A DNA stretch of 64,000 nt from Candidatus Litorirhabdus singularis (GCF_026262625.1 NZ_SHNN01000002.1:310001-374000), one strand, 5' to 3'. Shown: positions 1-9,390, numbered from the stretch's first letter. Notes: generated from the letters alone by a model not told the origin. Made by a program: numbers and translations.

Positions 1-622
1 TGACGCCTAGCAATACTGCCAGAGCGCCATTGATAAAGGCTTCGCCGTCGGCGCTGTCCAGCAACCGCTGGTTATCAGCCTCGAGTACTTGAATACGCGA
101 GTTTAGTACTTCCGCTCCTTGAACCAGCTCCCGGTTCTGGCTATCAATGGCAATCGCATTGGCCGACAGGCGTTTGATCTCAGTCAGTTCACTGGTGGTT
201 TGCGCCAGCGTCTCTTCGCGTTCGGCCAGCATGGCGCTAGTCTCGGCAAATTGTCGCTGCAATTCACCGCCGGTGCTTTCGATAGTCTCCACTTGCGCTT
301 GCAGGCGGTCACGCGTGGCTTGCAACGCCTTAAGCTGCTGTCGTGCCGGGACTTCTTGCATCAGGTATTGAGTGCGAATCCAGCCCTCGGTACCGCGCTC
401 TGTGGTGATACGACTGTATTCGTCTTGCACTTCTTCTACCACCAGTTTGGTACCACTGGGTATGCCGCGATGGACGATACGGTTCTGATTACTGGGACCG
501 CTGCGCAGGGGCACAAATTGCTGGTCAGTGACATATTGCGTGTCCTGTGCCAGTGCTGATAGAGGTGTCATTCCGGCGATGGCTAGCAGCGCTAAAAGAG
601 TGGTCTTGGGCATTAAATTCAC
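1..622 (-). CDS. SH3-domain periplasmic/membrane protein, YgiM-like (TIGR04211 type), 3' end cut by window
   Basis: Reading the minus strand from 622 gives a signal peptide (residues about 1-25, cleavage after SALA), then a bacterial SH3 fold with the phrases LRSGPS and GWIRTQYL, then a long coiled coil rich in Gln, Glu and Leu that runs off the window. This order matches the YgiM/TIGR04211 family, whose members usually end in a C-terminal membrane anchor; that part lies outside the window. The GTG at 622 is preferred because AAGGA sits six bases upstream; an in-frame ATG at 613 is the alternative. Function is not established; an envelope-associated role is inferred from the signal peptide and SH3 domain. 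Confidence 0.8.
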   Translation of the reverse strand, partial: MNLMPKTTLLALLAIAGMTPLSALAQDTQYVTDQQFVPLRSGPSNQNRIVHRGIPSGTKLVVEEVQDEYSRITTERGTEGWIRTQYLMQEVPARQQLKALQATRDRLQAQVETIESTGGELQRQFAETSAMLAEREETLAQTTSELTEIKRLSANAIAIDSQNRELVQGAEVLNSRIQVLEADNQRLLDSADGEAFINGALAVLLGV

Positions 623-647
623 GATAAATCCTTGCTGATAACAGGGC

Positions 648-947
648 TCAGGGTAAAACTATTTTATAGGGTTTAACGACAACAGACGCATACACGCCGG
701 CCGCTAGATAGGGGTCTGCATCGGCCCAGCTGCGGGCGTCATCGAGGCTCGCAAACTCGGCTATAACCAGGCTCCCGCTGAAACCCGCGGGCCCCGGGTC
801 CTCGGCATCGATAGCCGGATTAGGTCCAGCCGCAAACAGCCGTCCTTGCTCCTTTAGATCGACCAGGCGCTCCAGGTGGGCAGGACGTGTCTGCTGGCGC
901 AGCTCGCTACTGTCGGCCACGTCTTCACTGATAATTGCGTAATACAT
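648..947 (-). CDS. YciI family protein
   Basis: A 99-residue protein of the YciI/YCII fold (dimeric alpha-beta ferredoxin-like). It begins [10 protein letters not shown], has the RPAHLERL segment with the conserved His and ends with the [10 protein letters not shown] strand. Family members have uncertain function; some act as small dehydrochlorinase-like or muconolactone-isomerase-like enzymes. It lies 14 bp downstream of yciB on the same strand, an arrangement common in proteobacteria, so the two are probably cotranscribed. Length and sequence are ordinary for the family. Confidence 0.88.
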   Translation of the reverse strand: MYYAIISEDVADSSELRQQTRPAHLERLVDLKEQGRLFAAGPNPAIDAEDPGPAGFSGSLVIAEFASLDDARSWADADPYLAAGVYASVVVKPYKIVLP

Positions 948-961
948 CGAGATATTCCAGA

Positions 962-1564
962 TTACAGGGGTTTATCGGCTTCCGCGTCTACTGTTTCATT
1001 GCTCAGATGCGGTGCTACCATCAGTGCAGTGATTAGTGTCAGCAGCAAAGTGAAGCCTATCGCAGAGTACAGTTTATAGCTGACCCAGAATTCTTCGCCC
1101 ATTTCATAGGCCACAATGATATTAAGGGTGCCGACCACCGTAAAGTTGGCTATCCAGAGCCATAGCAAGCGAGTCCAGATCGGTTTGGGCAGCTCAATCT
1201 GACCGCCCAGCGTGCGCTCCATCAAATTGCGTTCGCCGATGAAATGACTGCCAGCAAATACCAGCGCCAGCGCCCAGTTGAATACGGTGGGTTTCCAGAA
1301 GATAAACGTTTGGTCTCTGAAAATCAGAGTAGCGCCACCAAACACACTGACCGCGGCCAACATCCAGAGCAGGCGTTTTTCCAGTTTACGGGTAATGACC
1401 CAGGTCAACAGCACTTGCAAAAAAGTGGCGCAGATAAGGACAGCTGTGGCTGAAAAAATGCCGTCCAGCGTATGGTTCCAGGATCCCAGTACCAGTTCGG
1501 TGCCTTTCATCTGATACGTGATGAAAAACAGGACTAGAGGGACGAGTTCGGCGATCTGCTTCAT
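962..1564 (-). CDS. yciB: inner-membrane septation/intracellular-growth protein YciB (IspZ family)
   Basis: A 200-residue, very hydrophobic protein with about five membrane segments and the family signatures LVPLVLFF near the start, [11 protein letters not shown] in the middle and [14 protein letters not shown] after it. YciB is an inner-membrane protein linked to cell-envelope synthesis and septation. I chose the ATG at 1564 ([10 protein letters not shown]), which aligns with the usual family start; a TTG at 1594 would add ten non-conserved residues. A 55-bp gap separates it from the divergent PHP gene, so both promoters must lie there; CATAAT at 1609-1614 is a weak candidate for the plus-strand gene. 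Confidence 0.9.
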   Translation of the reverse strand: MKQIAELVPLVLFFITYQMKGTELVLGSWNHTLDGIFSATAVLICATFLQVLLTWVITRKLEKRLLWMLAAVSVFGGATLIFRDQTFIFWKPTVFNWALALVFAGSHFIGERNLMERTLGGQIELPKPIWTRLLWLWIANFTVVGTLNIIVAYEMGEEFWVSYKLYSAIGFTLLLTLITALMVAPHLSNETVDAEADKPL

Positions 1565-1619
1565 AAATAATTGAAATCTCTTACTGGTACACAACGGGGA
1601 CAGTCAGCATAATGCGGCC

Positions 1620-2444
1620 ATGATAATTGATTTTCATTGCCATAGTAATGCCTCTGACGGCGCCCTCAGCCCGCTGGAGCTGTGGGAGGCTGCCGCTGAC
1701 GCTGGTGTAGAGCAGTTTGCGGTCACGGATCACGATACTCTGGCAGGCTATTTACAGTTGCGGGAGCAGGCGCCAGCAAGCTCTATGCAGTTGCGCTCAG
1801 GTGCGGAGTTGTCCTGCGTTTGGAGTAAAACCACGGTGCATATAGTGGGGCTCGACTTTGACGCTGAGCACGCGGCCATGCAGGAGGCGATGCAGTTGTT
1901 ACAGCAGGCGCGTGTGAGCCGGGCTGAGGCGATAGCAGAACGCTTGCAGAAATGCGGATTTAGCGGCGCCCTGGAAGGTGCTCAGCGACACGCGGGTTCC
2001 AGTCAACTGGGCCGGCCACACTTTGCTGCCTGGATGGTCGAGCAGGGTCACAGTAAGGATATGGGCAGTGCTTTTGACAAATATCTGGGTGCTGGCAAGG
2101 TCGGTGATGTGAAAGCGTTCTGGCCCAATCTGGAGCAAGCGGTGCAGTGGATAGTGGCGGCTGGAGGAGTGGCGATTTTGGCGCATCCACTCAAGTATCG
2201 GTTTACCAATATGAAGCTGCGGCGACTGCTGGAGGCATTCTGTGCCAGCGGAGGCAGTGCCATTGAGGTGTATAGCGGCCGACAAAGTGAAGACCGTACC
2301 CGTTATCTGGGTAAACTCGCGACAGATTTTGAACTACTGATGTCCGCTGGCAGTGACTTTCACCGGACGTTTGAGTATGGTCCGCGACTGGGCGTCGATG
2401 TGGAGCGCCTGCCCCCCGGCATTGGCCTCTGGAGTCAGGCATGA
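1620..2444 (+). CDS. rnm: PHP-domain phosphoesterase, RNase AM (TrpH/YciV) family
   Basis: 274 residues with the ordered metal-binding motifs of the polymerase-and-histidinol-phosphatase fold: DFHCHSNASDG at 3-13, VTDHDT at 39-44, GAELSC near 61, a central HPL near 189 and SAGSDFH towards the C-terminus. The E. coli relative (YciV/Rnm) is a 5'-3' exoribonuclease that trims 5' ends of small structured RNAs and hydrolyses 3',5'-bisphosphonucleotides. Its stop overlaps the start of the next gene (ATGA at 2441-2444), so it is coupled to the YciO homologue, the same pairing as yciV-yciO in E. coli. Orientation is divergent from yciB. Confidence 0.9.
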   Translation: MIIDFHCHSNASDGALSPLELWEAAADAGVEQFAVTDHDTLAGYLQLREQAPASSMQLRSGAELSCVWSKTTVHIVGLDFDAEHAAMQEAMQLLQQARVSRAEAIAERLQKCGFSGALEGAQRHAGSSQLGRPHFAAWMVEQGHSKDMGSAFDKYLGAGKVGDVKAFWPNLEQAVQWIVAAGGVAILAHPLKYRFTNMKLRRLLEAFCASGGSAIEVYSGRQSEDRTRYLGKLATDFELLMSAGSDFHRTFEYGPRLGVDVERLPPGIGLWSQA

Positions 2445-3067
2445 GTCAGTTTTTTCAGGTGCACCCCGATAATCCGCAGGCGCGGCTTATTCGCCAAGCG
2501 GCAGATATTGTGCGCTCCGGTGGTGTGGTGGTTTATCCGACAGATTCGGCCTATGCGCTGGGTTGCCAGATTGGTGACAAAAACGCTTTGGACCGTATTC
2601 GTGCCATCCGCAAATTGGATGCCAAACACAATTTCACCCTGGTCTGCCGCGATCTTTCCGAGCTGGCAGCTTACGCCAAGGTCGATAACAGCGCTTATCG
2701 ACTGCTTAAACACCATACGCCGGATGCGTTTACGTTCATTTTGGAGGCGACGTCTGAGGTGCCGCGGCGCTTGAAGCACCCGAAACGCAAGACCATTGGC
2801 CTGCGCGTGCCGGACAACCGCATCTCACTGGCTCTGCTAGAAGACTTGAATGAACCGTTGATGAGCGTAACCCTGATTATGCCCGGCGATGAATATCCGA
2901 TGATTGATCCCTACGAAATTCGCCAGACCCTCGAGCATGAGGTCGACCTGGTTATAGACGGAGGTTACTGTGGAATGGAGCCGACAACGGTGATTGACAT
3001 GTCGCAGTCGACGCCTGAATTATTGCGTCAGGGCAAGGGTGATGCGACAGCCTTTCTTGCTGGCTAG
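2441..3067 (+). CDS. yciO: YciO/YrdC/Sua5 family protein (threonylcarbamoyl-AMP synthase-like)
   Basis: 208 residues of the YrdC fold. The YPTDSAYALGC segment near 33 and the LVCRDLSELAAYA segment near 68 are typical of the YciO branch rather than of TsaC itself. The family binds RNA and nucleotides; TsaC/Sua5 make threonylcarbamoyl-AMP for the t6A modification of tRNA, while the activity of YciO proteins is less certain. It overlaps the PHP gene by four bases and is probably translated by coupling. The function in t6A synthesis should be treated as a family-level call. Confidence 0.86.
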   Translation: MSQFFQVHPDNPQARLIRQAADIVRSGGVVVYPTDSAYALGCQIGDKNALDRIRAIRKLDAKHNFTLVCRDLSELAAYAKVDNSAYRLLKHHTPDAFTFILEATSEVPRRLKHPKRKTIGLRVPDNRISLALLEDLNEPLMSVTLIMPGDEYPMIDPYEIRQTLEHEVDLVIDGGYCGMEPTTVIDMSQSTPELLRQGKGDATAFLAG

Positions 3068-3084
3068 CGGGTCGACTGCAGGGT

Positions 3085-3090
3085 TATAAT
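3085..3090 (+). promoter_or_regulatory. candidate -10 box upstream of scpA
   Basis: A perfect TATAAT lies 30 bp upstream of the proposed scpA TTG start, in the only gap (3068-3119) between yciO and scpA. No good -35 hexamer is seen at the standard distance, so this is a tentative promoter. Confidence 0.4.
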
Positions 3091-3119
3091 GCGCATTCTA
3101 TTGCCAGTCGGCCACAACA

Positions 3120-4076
3120 TTGAATAATCAGGATTCCGCAAACGAAGGGCAGACCACAGCAAATGTGGGCGATGAGCCCGTCAGCAGCGCTGCTGCTGAG
3201 CTTAACGCTGTGGATGAAACTGCCAAGTTAATCGTATCGCCGCGTCTGGAGCAGTTACGCAAACAGCCCCAGCAGGGTGAAATGCCGTTTGCGGTAGTGC
3301 TGGGTAAGGCTGTCACGGAACTGCCGAAAGACCTCTATATCCCCCCGCGGGCGCTGGAAGTCTTTCTGGAGGCCTTTGAGGGTCCACTGGACTTGCTGTT
3401 GTATCTGATTCGACGGCAGAATCTTGATGTGCTGGCTATCGACGTGTCAGAGATTACTACTCAATACATGCATTACGTCGACTTGATGGATGCCATGCAG
3501 TTTGAACTGGCGGCAGAATATCTGGTCATGGCGGCGATGCTCGCAGAGATTAAGTCGCGTATGTTGTTGCCCCGTTCCAGTGAGATTGAAGACGACGAGG
3601 AAGATCCTCGTGCGCAGCTTATTCGTCGCCTGCAAGAGTATGAACGCTTTAAAAAGGCCGCTGAAGAAATCGAAGAGTTGCCGCGGATGGAACGTGAGAA
3701 CTACCCGGTGCAGGCGGATCCACCGGACATCGACCGCTCACGACCGGACCCGGATGTTGATATGCGTGAGTTGCTGGTGGCGCTAGCCGAGGTCATGCGG
3801 CGAGCAGATATGTATGAGCACCATCAAATTCAACGCGAAGCACTCTCCACGCGTGAGCGTATGACTGATGTCCTTGATCGACTGCGCGGTCAGCAGTTTG
3901 TGCCGTTTGTCACGTTGTTCCGTTTGGACGAAGGCCGCTTGGGAGTGGTGGTGACGTTCCTGGCCATCATGGAATTAATTAAAGAGGCATTGGTAGAGAT
4001 TGTGCAAACCGAGAATTTTGGCGCGATACACGTGAAGGCGAGAATAGAAGCCGCCGTGGAGGGCGATAGTGACTGA
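3120..4076 (+). CDS. scpA: segregation and condensation protein A (kleisin)
   Basis: Kleisin subunit of the SMC-ScpAB chromosome condensation complex. The conserved N-terminal SMC-neck-binding helix is at FLEAFEGPLDLLLYLIRRQ (about 84-102), followed by the AAEYLVMAAMLAEIKSRMLL helix and a C-terminal winged helix. With the TTG start at 3120 the protein is 318 residues, with a poorly conserved first 54 residues. An ATG at 3282, preceded by CAGGGTGAA, is a plausible shorter start, but Pseudomonas proteins also carry an LPFALVYG-like leader. It overlaps scpB by eight bases. No smc gene is in the window. Confidence 0.93.
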   Translation: MNNQDSANEGQTTANVGDEPVSSAAAELNAVDETAKLIVSPRLEQLRKQPQQGEMPFAVVLGKAVTELPKDLYIPPRALEVFLEAFEGPLDLLLYLIRRQNLDVLAIDVSEITTQYMHYVDLMDAMQFELAAEYLVMAAMLAEIKSRMLLPRSSEIEDDEEDPRAQLIRRLQEYERFKKAAEEIEELPRMERENYPVQADPPDIDRSRPDPDVDMRELLVALAEVMRRADMYEHHQIQREALSTRERMTDVLDRLRGQQFVPFVTLFRLDEGRLGVVVTFLAIMELIKEALVEIVQTENFGAIHVKARIEAAVEGDSD

Positions 4077-5085
4077 CTTCGGATTGGTTCAGATTGTTGA
4101 AGGGGCGATTCTGGCCGCTGGCAAGCCGTTGACGGTGCAAAATCTTGCCGACTTGTTTGAAGAGCATGAGCGGCCGGATACTGCGGCAATTCGCGAGGCA
4201 CTGGCAGAAGTGGCTGAGCGCTGTGAGGATCGCGGCTATATGTTGCAGGAAGTGGCCAGCGGGTTTCGCTTTCAGGTGCGTCAGGAGTTGAGTCAGTGGA
4301 TTGGAAGACTGTGGCATGAGCGGCCGCAGAAGTATTCGCGAGCGTTGCTGGAAACACTTTCGCTCATAGCCTATCGGCAACCGATTACTCGCGGCGAGAT
4401 TGAAGAAATACGCGGCGTGGCGGTGAGTAGTCAAATTATCAAGACCTTGCATGAACGTGAGTGGGTGCGGGTTGTTGGCCATCGAGACGTGCCTGGGCGC
4501 CCGGCTATGTATGCCACCACGCGGCAGTTTCTGGACTATTTTAATCTCAAGAGCCTTGATCAGCTGCCAGCATTGGCTGAGATCAGAGATTTCGAAACCT
4601 TGACGGCGGAACTTGGGTTCGAGAATCTGGTTGATGAAACGGCTTTAGACGCTGAAGCAGCCCCGTTAGATGACGCTGTGGCGACAGCGGATGCCGAGCA
4701 AGGCACCGATGCAGAAGCCGCTACTGCTGATGTTGATGTAGATGTAGAAACTTTGCCTGACGCAGCGGTTGGTGCTGAAGAAAACCCGCGTACTGAAGAA
4801 GAAATGACGGCCGAAGAAGAACCAGTTGCAAACATGGCCGCCGAGGTAGCAGAGATAGCTGTTGATGGTGAAGCTGTTTCTGAACCGGAAGCCGATGTGT
4901 CAGTTGACGCAGCCGCAGTTACCTCTGCGCTGCCTGTCGATGAGGACATCACGCCAGCAAGCACCACAGCGAATACAACAATCAATACAACAACCAATAC
5001 AACAACGAATATACCAACGGAGAATAAATTGTCAGCAGATGTGGTTTCGATAGCGTCGGCCCGTGATGCCAACCGCGATGGATGA
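4069..5085 (+). CDS. scpB: segregation and condensation protein B with a long acidic, repeat-bearing C-terminal tail
   Basis: ScpB is the dimeric winged-helix partner of ScpA in the SMC complex. Residues 1 to about 190 form the usual core, with ALLETLSLIAYRQPITRGEI near 92-111 and VPGRPAMYATT near 146-156. From about 195 to 338 follows a tail of roughly 140 residues rich in Asp, Glu, Ala and Val, ending in four NTT(I/T)-like tetrapeptides. Typical ScpB proteins are about 180-250 residues, so the tail is an extension. The GTG start has GGAGG six bases upstream and overlaps scpA; the stop overlaps the rluB start region. Order scpA-scpB-rluB is standard in gammaproteobacteria. Confidence 0.93.
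   Translation: MTDFGLVQIVEGAILAAGKPLTVQNLADLFEEHERPDTAAIREALAEVAERCEDRGYMLQEVASGFRFQVRQELSQWIGRLWHERPQKYSRALLETLSLIAYRQPITRGEIEEIRGVAVSSQIIKTLHEREWVRVVGHRDVPGRPAMYATTRQFLDYFNLKSLDQLPALAEIRDFETLTAELGFENLVDETALDAEAAPLDDAVATADAEQGTDAEAATADVDVDVETLPDAAVGAEENPRTEEEMTAEEEPVANMAAEVAEIAVDGEAVSEPEADVSVDAAAVTSALPVDEDITPASTTANTTINTTTNTTTNIPTENKLSADVVSIASARDANRDG
4972..5019 (+). repeat. four tandem 12-bp units inside the scpB tail
   Basis: The consensus unit AATACAACAAYS occurs at 4972, 4984, 4996 and 5008, the last copy diverged. The 12-bp period keeps the reading frame and encodes NTTI, NTTT, NTTT, NIPT. Composition (A+C rich on the plus strand, Asn/Thr coding) differs sharply from the flanking acidic tail, consistent with slippage expansion in a disordered region. 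Confidence 0.85.
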
Positions 5086-5896
5086 AGTCGACGAGAAACT
5101 GCAGAAGGTTCTGGCTCGGGCTGGTATTGGTTCGCGGCGCGAGATGGAGCGTTGGATAGAGCAGGGCCGGATTACGGTCAATGGCAAACCTGCCAAGCTA
5201 GGGGATCGCGTTGGCGCTGAAGCGCGTATTGGCGTCGATGGCAAGCAGCTCGAGCTGGCTGAAGAGACCGCCACTCGTGTCATTCTCTACCATAAGCCCC
5301 CTGGAGAGGTAACAACACGTAAGGATCCTGAGGGCCGGCCTACCGTTTTTGAACGCTTGCCCAAGGTCAAGGGCGGCCGTTGGATATCTATAGGCAGGCT
5401 CGATTTCAATACCAGTGGCTTGCTGCTGTTTAGCACTGATGGTGAGTTGGCGAACGGACTGATGCATCCTTCAGCTAACATAGAACGTGAGTACATGGTG
5501 CGGGTAAAGGGCGATGTTACTGATGAGGTCCTGCAGAATTTGCGCGATGGCGTCATGCTTGAAGACGGTATGGCGCGCTTCACCGATATTCAGGATGGTG
5601 GTGGCGAGGGTGTCAATCATTGGTACTACGTGGTCATCATGGAAGGACGAACACGTGAGGTACGTCGGCTATGGGAGTCTCAGGATTGCGTAGTATCGCG
5701 CCTGAAGCGCACCCGTTACGGCAATGTGTTTATTCCTTCAAAGGTTAAGCAGGCGCAGTGGGTTGAATTGGGGCCTAAAGAAATCAGCGGGCTTTATCGT
5801 ATGGCGGGCCTCAAAGCCAAGCGTGTTACCAGTGCGTCACGCAACGACACTTCCAGCATGAAGCGACAGTTCAATAAGCGCTCGCGGTCACGTTAA
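5066..5896 (+). CDS. rluB: 23S rRNA pseudouridine(2605) synthase RluB
   Basis: RluB isomerises U2605 of 23S rRNA. An N-terminal S4 RNA-binding domain (EKLQKVLARAGIGSRREME) precedes the RsuA-type catalytic domain, in which GRLDFNTSGLLLF contains the nucleophilic Asp. A basic C-terminal tail (MKRQFNKRSRSR) is typical. Possible starts are GTG 5063, ATG 5066 and ATG 5078; all overlap the scpB stop at 5083-5085, and none has a strong Shine-Dalgarno, suggesting translation by coupling. It is convergent with yciK, with only 13 bp between stop codons. Confidence 0.93.
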   Translation: MPTAMDEVDEKLQKVLARAGIGSRREMERWIEQGRITVNGKPAKLGDRVGAEARIGVDGKQLELAEETATRVILYHKPPGEVTTRKDPEGRPTVFERLPKVKGGRWISIGRLDFNTSGLLLFSTDGELANGLMHPSANIEREYMVRVKGDVTDEVLQNLRDGVMLEDGMARFTDIQDGGGEGVNHWYYVVIMEGRTREVRRLWESQDCVVSRLKRTRYGNVFIPSKVKQAQWVELGPKEISGLYRMAGLKAKRVTSASRNDTSSMKRQFNKRSRSR

Positions 5897-5909
5897 ACAA
5901 TAGAAATCC

Positions 5910-6668
5910 CTAGCGCACACTGAGGGCTTGGCCATTAATGCCCTTGCTATCGTCACCCATGAGATACAAGTAGGCAGGCATAATAGATGCTGCCGTGGGC
6001 AGTGTTGCCGGGTCTTCTGCAGGATAAGCCGCAGCCCGCATTGCGGTTCTGGTGCCACCCGGATTCAATGAATTGACGCGTGTCGAGCTGGTGTTTTCAA
6101 GCTCATCGGCAAGTACTTGCATGAGCCCTTCTGTAGCGAATTTAGACACGGCGTAAGCGCCCCAGTAGGCTTTGCCCTTGCGGCCCACGCCGCTGGAGGT
6201 GAATACCACCGAAGCACTGTCAGCATTTTCCAACACCGGTAGCATGGCCCGAGTCAGTAACATTTGCGCGGTAACGTTCACCTGCATCACGCGCTGCCAC
6301 TGAGCGGGGTCGCTATCGGCAATCGGTGTGCGCTGTCCTAGCAGGCTGGCGTTGTGCAGTAGACCATGCAGAGCACCTAGTTCGGTTTCTATCGAGTCTC
6401 GCAGCAGCTGGTAATGGGCTAGCTCAGCCAGCTCCAGATCGAGCGGGTAGAGTATGGGTACCGGGTGTCCGGCAGCGACAATGCCGTCATAGACCGCTTC
6501 AAGTTTTTCCTGAGTGCGTCCGAGTAAAATAACAGTCGCACCATGCGCGGCAAAAGACTGTGCTGCCACTTTTCCGATGCCATCGCCGGCTCCGGTAACC
6601 AAAATGTTGCGCCCGCTCAATAGCGTTGCAGATGGCTGGTAATGCGTTGGGATAGGGCTGGAATTCAT
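5910..6668 (-). CDS. yciK: YciK family short-chain dehydrogenase
   Basis: 252-residue classical SDR with the cofactor motif TGAGDGIG near 25-32, NNAS-like LLHNAS, the catalytic SSG...YAVSK set (Ser, Tyr, Lys) and LNPGGTRTAM, the YciK signature. Substrate is unknown. The start is supported by CTGGAG about seven bases upstream of ATG 6668. It is last in the minus-strand series mtaD-ubiG-mupP-yciK, the same order as PA3170-PA3173 in Pseudomonas aeruginosa. Confidence 0.9.
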   Translation of the reverse strand: MNSSPIPTHYQPSATLLSGRNILVTGAGDGIGKVAAQSFAAHGATVILLGRTQEKLEAVYDGIVAAGHPVPILYPLDLELAELAHYQLLRDSIETELGALHGLLHNASLLGQRTPIADSDPAQWQRVMQVNVTAQMLLTRAMLPVLENADSASVVFTSSGVGRKGKAYWGAYAVSKFATEGLMQVLADELENTSSTRVNSLNPGGTRTAMRAAAYPAEDPATLPTAASIMPAYLYLMGDDSKGINGQALSVR

Positions 6669-6681
6669 GACTGGCTCCAGG

Positions 6682-7362
6682 TCAGAAACTAAATTGCTTG
6701 AGAAGCGGTGCGATCTGATCTGCGCTAGCGGCTATTACACTGGCGCCCCAAGCAGCTGCGTCGTCATCTGCCTCAATGTAGCCGTAGCTGGCAGCAATCG
6801 TCTGCATGCCTGCATTGCGACCGGCTTCAATATCGCGCACATGGTCACCTACAAAGACCACCTGCCGAGGCAGGCAGTTCAGGTGCTCGCAGTTCAGGTA
6901 TAGCGCTTCAGGGTCGGGCTTGGCGCTGCTGACTTGATCTGCACAAACCAGACTGCCCATGGCTGGAAGGTTTATTGTCGCCATAAGCGGAATGGCAAAG
7001 GCGCTAGGTTTGTTGGTGCAGATACCCCATTGAATATTGTTTTCGCCAAGGTCTGCCAGTAATTCTGCAATGCCAGGATATGGCTTTGCGTAACTGCCCA
7101 GCACTTCACCATAGATATCCAGCAAGCGTAACCGCTGACTCTCGAATTCTGCGTTATCCGGTTGCAGGCCAAGCGCGAGCGTCACCAGCGCGCGGGCGCC
7201 GTTCGACACATTGGCGCTGATAATAGCTGCAGGAAGCGGTTCCAGCCCATGTTCAGCGCGTAATTGCTGCACGACCAGCACGAACTCAGGCGCGGTATCA
7301 ATCAGCGTGCCATCCAGGTCAAACAAAACCGCTTTGAGCTCTGCGGGGTACTCATTACTCAC
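6682..7362 (-). CDS. mupP: N-acetylmuramic acid 6-phosphate phosphatase MupP (HAD family)
   Basis: 226-residue HAD-IA phosphatase: nucleophile motif DLDGTLIDT at 15-23, CTNKP (motif II), a KPDPE lysine motif and GDHVRDIEA (motif IV). By sequence alone it could be called phosphoglycolate phosphatase, but its position between ubiG and yciK is that of Pseudomonas MupP, which dephosphorylates MurNAc-6-phosphate in the anhydro-MurNAc recycling pathway to UDP-MurNAc. It overlaps ubiG by four bases (ATGA). MurU and AmgK partners are not in the window, so the MupP call rests on synteny and family likeness. Confidence 0.85.
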   Translation of the reverse strand: MSNEYPAELKAVLFDLDGTLIDTAPEFVLVVQQLRAEHGLEPLPAAIISANVSNGARALVTLALGLQPDNAEFESQRLRLLDIYGEVLGSYAKPYPGIAELLADLGENNIQWGICTNKPSAFAIPLMATINLPAMGSLVCADQVSSAKPDPEALYLNCEHLNCLPRQVVFVGDHVRDIEAGRNAGMQTIAASYGYIEADDDAAAWGASVIAASADQIAPLLKQFSF

Positions 7363-8072
7363 GCAGGCTTTACCGCACTAACCATATAATTGACGCTGAC
7401 ATCTCGAGGATCCAGCCGATAATGTTTGGTTATTGGGTTGTACAGCAGCCCGGTCATGCTCTCGAGCTGCAGGCCTGCAGCGCGCACCCAGGCACCCAGC
7501 TCGGAAGGACGAATAAACTTGCCGTAGTCGTGCGTACCTTTGGGTAGCAGATTAAGGATATGCTCTGCACCTACAATAGCGAACAGGTAGGACTTGGGAT
7601 TGCGGTTCAGGGTTGAGAAGTAAAGGTTACCGCCAGGTTTACAGAGTTCGCCACAGGCAGCGATCACGGCCGCCGGGTCGGGCACGTGTTCAAGCATTTC
7701 CAGGCAGCAGACAATATCGTAGCTGGCGGGCTCTTTTGCGGCCATTTGCTCCGCCGTAGCTTGTTGATAATTGACCTCGACGCCAGACTCCAGCTGGTGA
7801 ATACGCGCCACTGAAAGCGGAGCTTCACCCATATCCACGCCGGTAACATCAGCGCCACGCAGTGCCATGGCTTCAGCGAGTATGCCGCCGCCGCAACCAA
7901 TATCAATCAGGCGTTTGCCTGCCACGGGTGATCGCTCATCTATATAGTTGGCGCGCAGCGGGTTAATCTCATGCAACGGCTTGAATTCGCTCTGTTTGTC
8001 CCACCAGCGCGATGCCAGCTCTTCGAACTTGGCAATTTCCTGTGGATCTACGTTCAGTTCGGGACTAGTCAT
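7359..8072 (-). CDS. ubiG: ubiquinone biosynthesis O-methyltransferase UbiG
   Basis: 237-residue SAM-dependent methyltransferase that performs both O-methylations of ubiquinone synthesis. Features: [20 protein letters not shown] near 21-40, SAM motif [15 protein letters not shown] from residue 57, [12 protein letters not shown] (post II) and the C-terminal [17 protein letters not shown]. The start codon overlaps the mtaD stop by eight bases and its stop overlaps mupP, so the three are tightly coupled. Length and motifs are normal. Confidence 0.95.
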   Translation of the reverse strand: MTSPELNVDPQEIAKFEELASRWWDKQSEFKPLHEINPLRANYIDERSPVAGKRLIDIGCGGGILAEAMALRGADVTGVDMGEAPLSVARIHQLESGVEVNYQQATAEQMAAKEPASYDIVCCLEMLEHVPDPAAVIAACGELCKPGGNLYFSTLNRNPKSYLFAIVGAEHILNLLPKGTHDYGKFIRPSELGAWVRAAGLQLESMTGLLYNPITKHYRLDPRDVSVNYMVSAVKPA

Positions 8073-9390
8073 GATTTTCCGCGCCTGCTATGCGATGACG
8101 CCATTTCGCGGCGTTGCTCTTAATGGTGTTCAGGTTGAGTGTCTGCAGCTGACGTTCGCTCATCAGGCACTGGCCGTTGACCCAGCTGTGGGTGACCTGA
8201 GAGCTACTGACAGCATAGACCAGCTGTGAAATGACGTTGTGTACGGGCTGTGTTTCCGGCGTATTAAGGTCAATCGCAATAAGGTCGGCGTATTTGCCGA
8301 TTTCCAGCGTGCCAAGTTCGTCCTGCTTGCCGAGCGCAGTGGCGCCGTCGAGTGTTGCCATACGCAGCGCCTTGGCAGCCGGCAACGCTGCGGCATCGCC
8401 GCTTTCTGTTTTGGCCAGTAATGCTGCGCTGCGCATTTCTGTCATCAGATCAAGCCGGTTGTTGGAGGCAGCACTGTCGGTGCCTAGCGCTACGTTGACC
8501 CCGGCCTCATGCAGAGCGGTGACCGGGCAGATGCCTGAGGCCAATTTCATATTGCTGCTGGGGCAATGCACCACATGTGCGCCGGCGGCGGCCAGCAAAG
8601 TAATGTCTTCTGTACTCAACTCGGTCATATGCACGCACTGAGTGCGCGGGCCAATAAGCCCCAGTTCATTCAGGTTGTGCAGCGGCCGCTGGCCAGTAAC
8701 AGCCAGAGCATCGTTAACTTCCTGGCGAGTTTCGTGAAGATGTATATGTACTGGCAAATCTAACTCGGCAGAGAGGGTGGAAATCGATTGCAGTGCGGAC
8801 TCTGCCACGGTGTAGGGAGCGTGCGGCCCGAACACCACGCTAATTAATTCGCTGTGTTTGTAGTCATCCCGCAGGGCCAGCCCTTTTGAAATATAGTCGT
8901 CGGCGTCCTTGCCCCAAGCACTGGGAAAATCAAACACGGGGAAACTGAGCTGGCTACGCATGCCTGCCTCGACACAGCAATTGGCCGTCACATCAGGGAA
9001 AAAGTACATGTCGCTGAAGCAGGTAGTGCCAGAGCGAAGCATTTCTGCCAGCGCGAGATTAACGCCATCGCGGACAAACTCAGGGCCCACATGTTCGCTT
9101 TCAGTCGGCCAGATGTGGTTTTCAAGCCAGGGCTGTAGTGGGAGATCGTCGGCAAACCCGCGCAGCAGGCTCATGGCAGCGTGACCGTGACAATTGATAA
9201 GTCCGGGCATTAGCGTGTGGTCGGGCAGCTCCACGGTTTCTGCAGCGGTTATTTTACGAGCTTCGGATGCAGGCAGCACGGCGCTAATGCGCCCGTTGCT
9301 GATAACCACGGCGTGATTTTCCAGCACCTGGCCCTCCGGCAGTACCGGTACTATCCAGCCCGCGAATATCAAGGTATCGGCGATTTCCAT
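8065..9390 (-). CDS. mtaD: 5-methylthioadenosine/S-adenosylhomocysteine deaminase family hydrolase (TRZ/ATZ)
   Basis: 441-residue amidohydrolase. [19 protein letters not shown] carries the HxH metal motif, followed by [25 protein letters not shown] with a metal His, [22 protein letters not shown] and LGTDSAASN with the metal Asp. The family deaminates 5'-methylthioadenosine, SAH or related purines; in P. aeruginosa the orthologous position (PA3170) encodes an MTA deaminase. I chose the internal ATG at 9390 because [12 protein letters not shown] matches family starts; the longer reading from 9432 adds an unconserved leader. First gene of the minus-strand operon, divergent from gyrA. Confidence 0.9.
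   Translation of the reverse strand: MEIADTLIFAGWIVPVLPEGQVLENHAVVISNGRISAVLPASEARKITAAETVELPDHTLMPGLINCHGHAAMSLLRGFADDLPLQPWLENHIWPTESEHVGPEFVRDGVNLALAEMLRSGTTCFSDMYFFPDVTANCCVEAGMRSQLSFPVFDFPSAWGKDADDYISKGLALRDDYKHSELISVVFGPHAPYTVAESALQSISTLSAELDLPVHIHLHETRQEVNDALAVTGQRPLHNLNELGLIGPRTQCVHMTELSTEDITLLAAAGAHVVHCPSSNMKLASGICPVTALHEAGVNVALGTDSAASNNRLDLMTEMRSAALLAKTESGDAAALPAAKALRMATLDGATALGKQDELGTLEIGKYADLIAIDLNTPETQPVHNVISQLVYAVSSSQVTHSWVNGQCLMSERQLQTLNLNTIKSNAAKWRHRIAGAENHD

Noticed and set aside
3979-4482. Long minus-strand frame of 167 codons across the scpA-scpB junction
   Set aside because: Antisense to two well-supported genes with conserved motifs; no signature of its own.
4972-5019. 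Short tandem repeats considered as a CRISPR array
   Set aside because: Units are 12 bp with no spacers and stay in the scpB frame; this is coding microsatellite-like repetition.
4560-5072. Ser/Thr/Val-rich minus-strand frame of 170 codons opposite the scpB tail
   Set aside because: It is the antisense of the repetitive acidic scpB tail, without a ribosome site or family motif; its low complexity follows from the sense strand.
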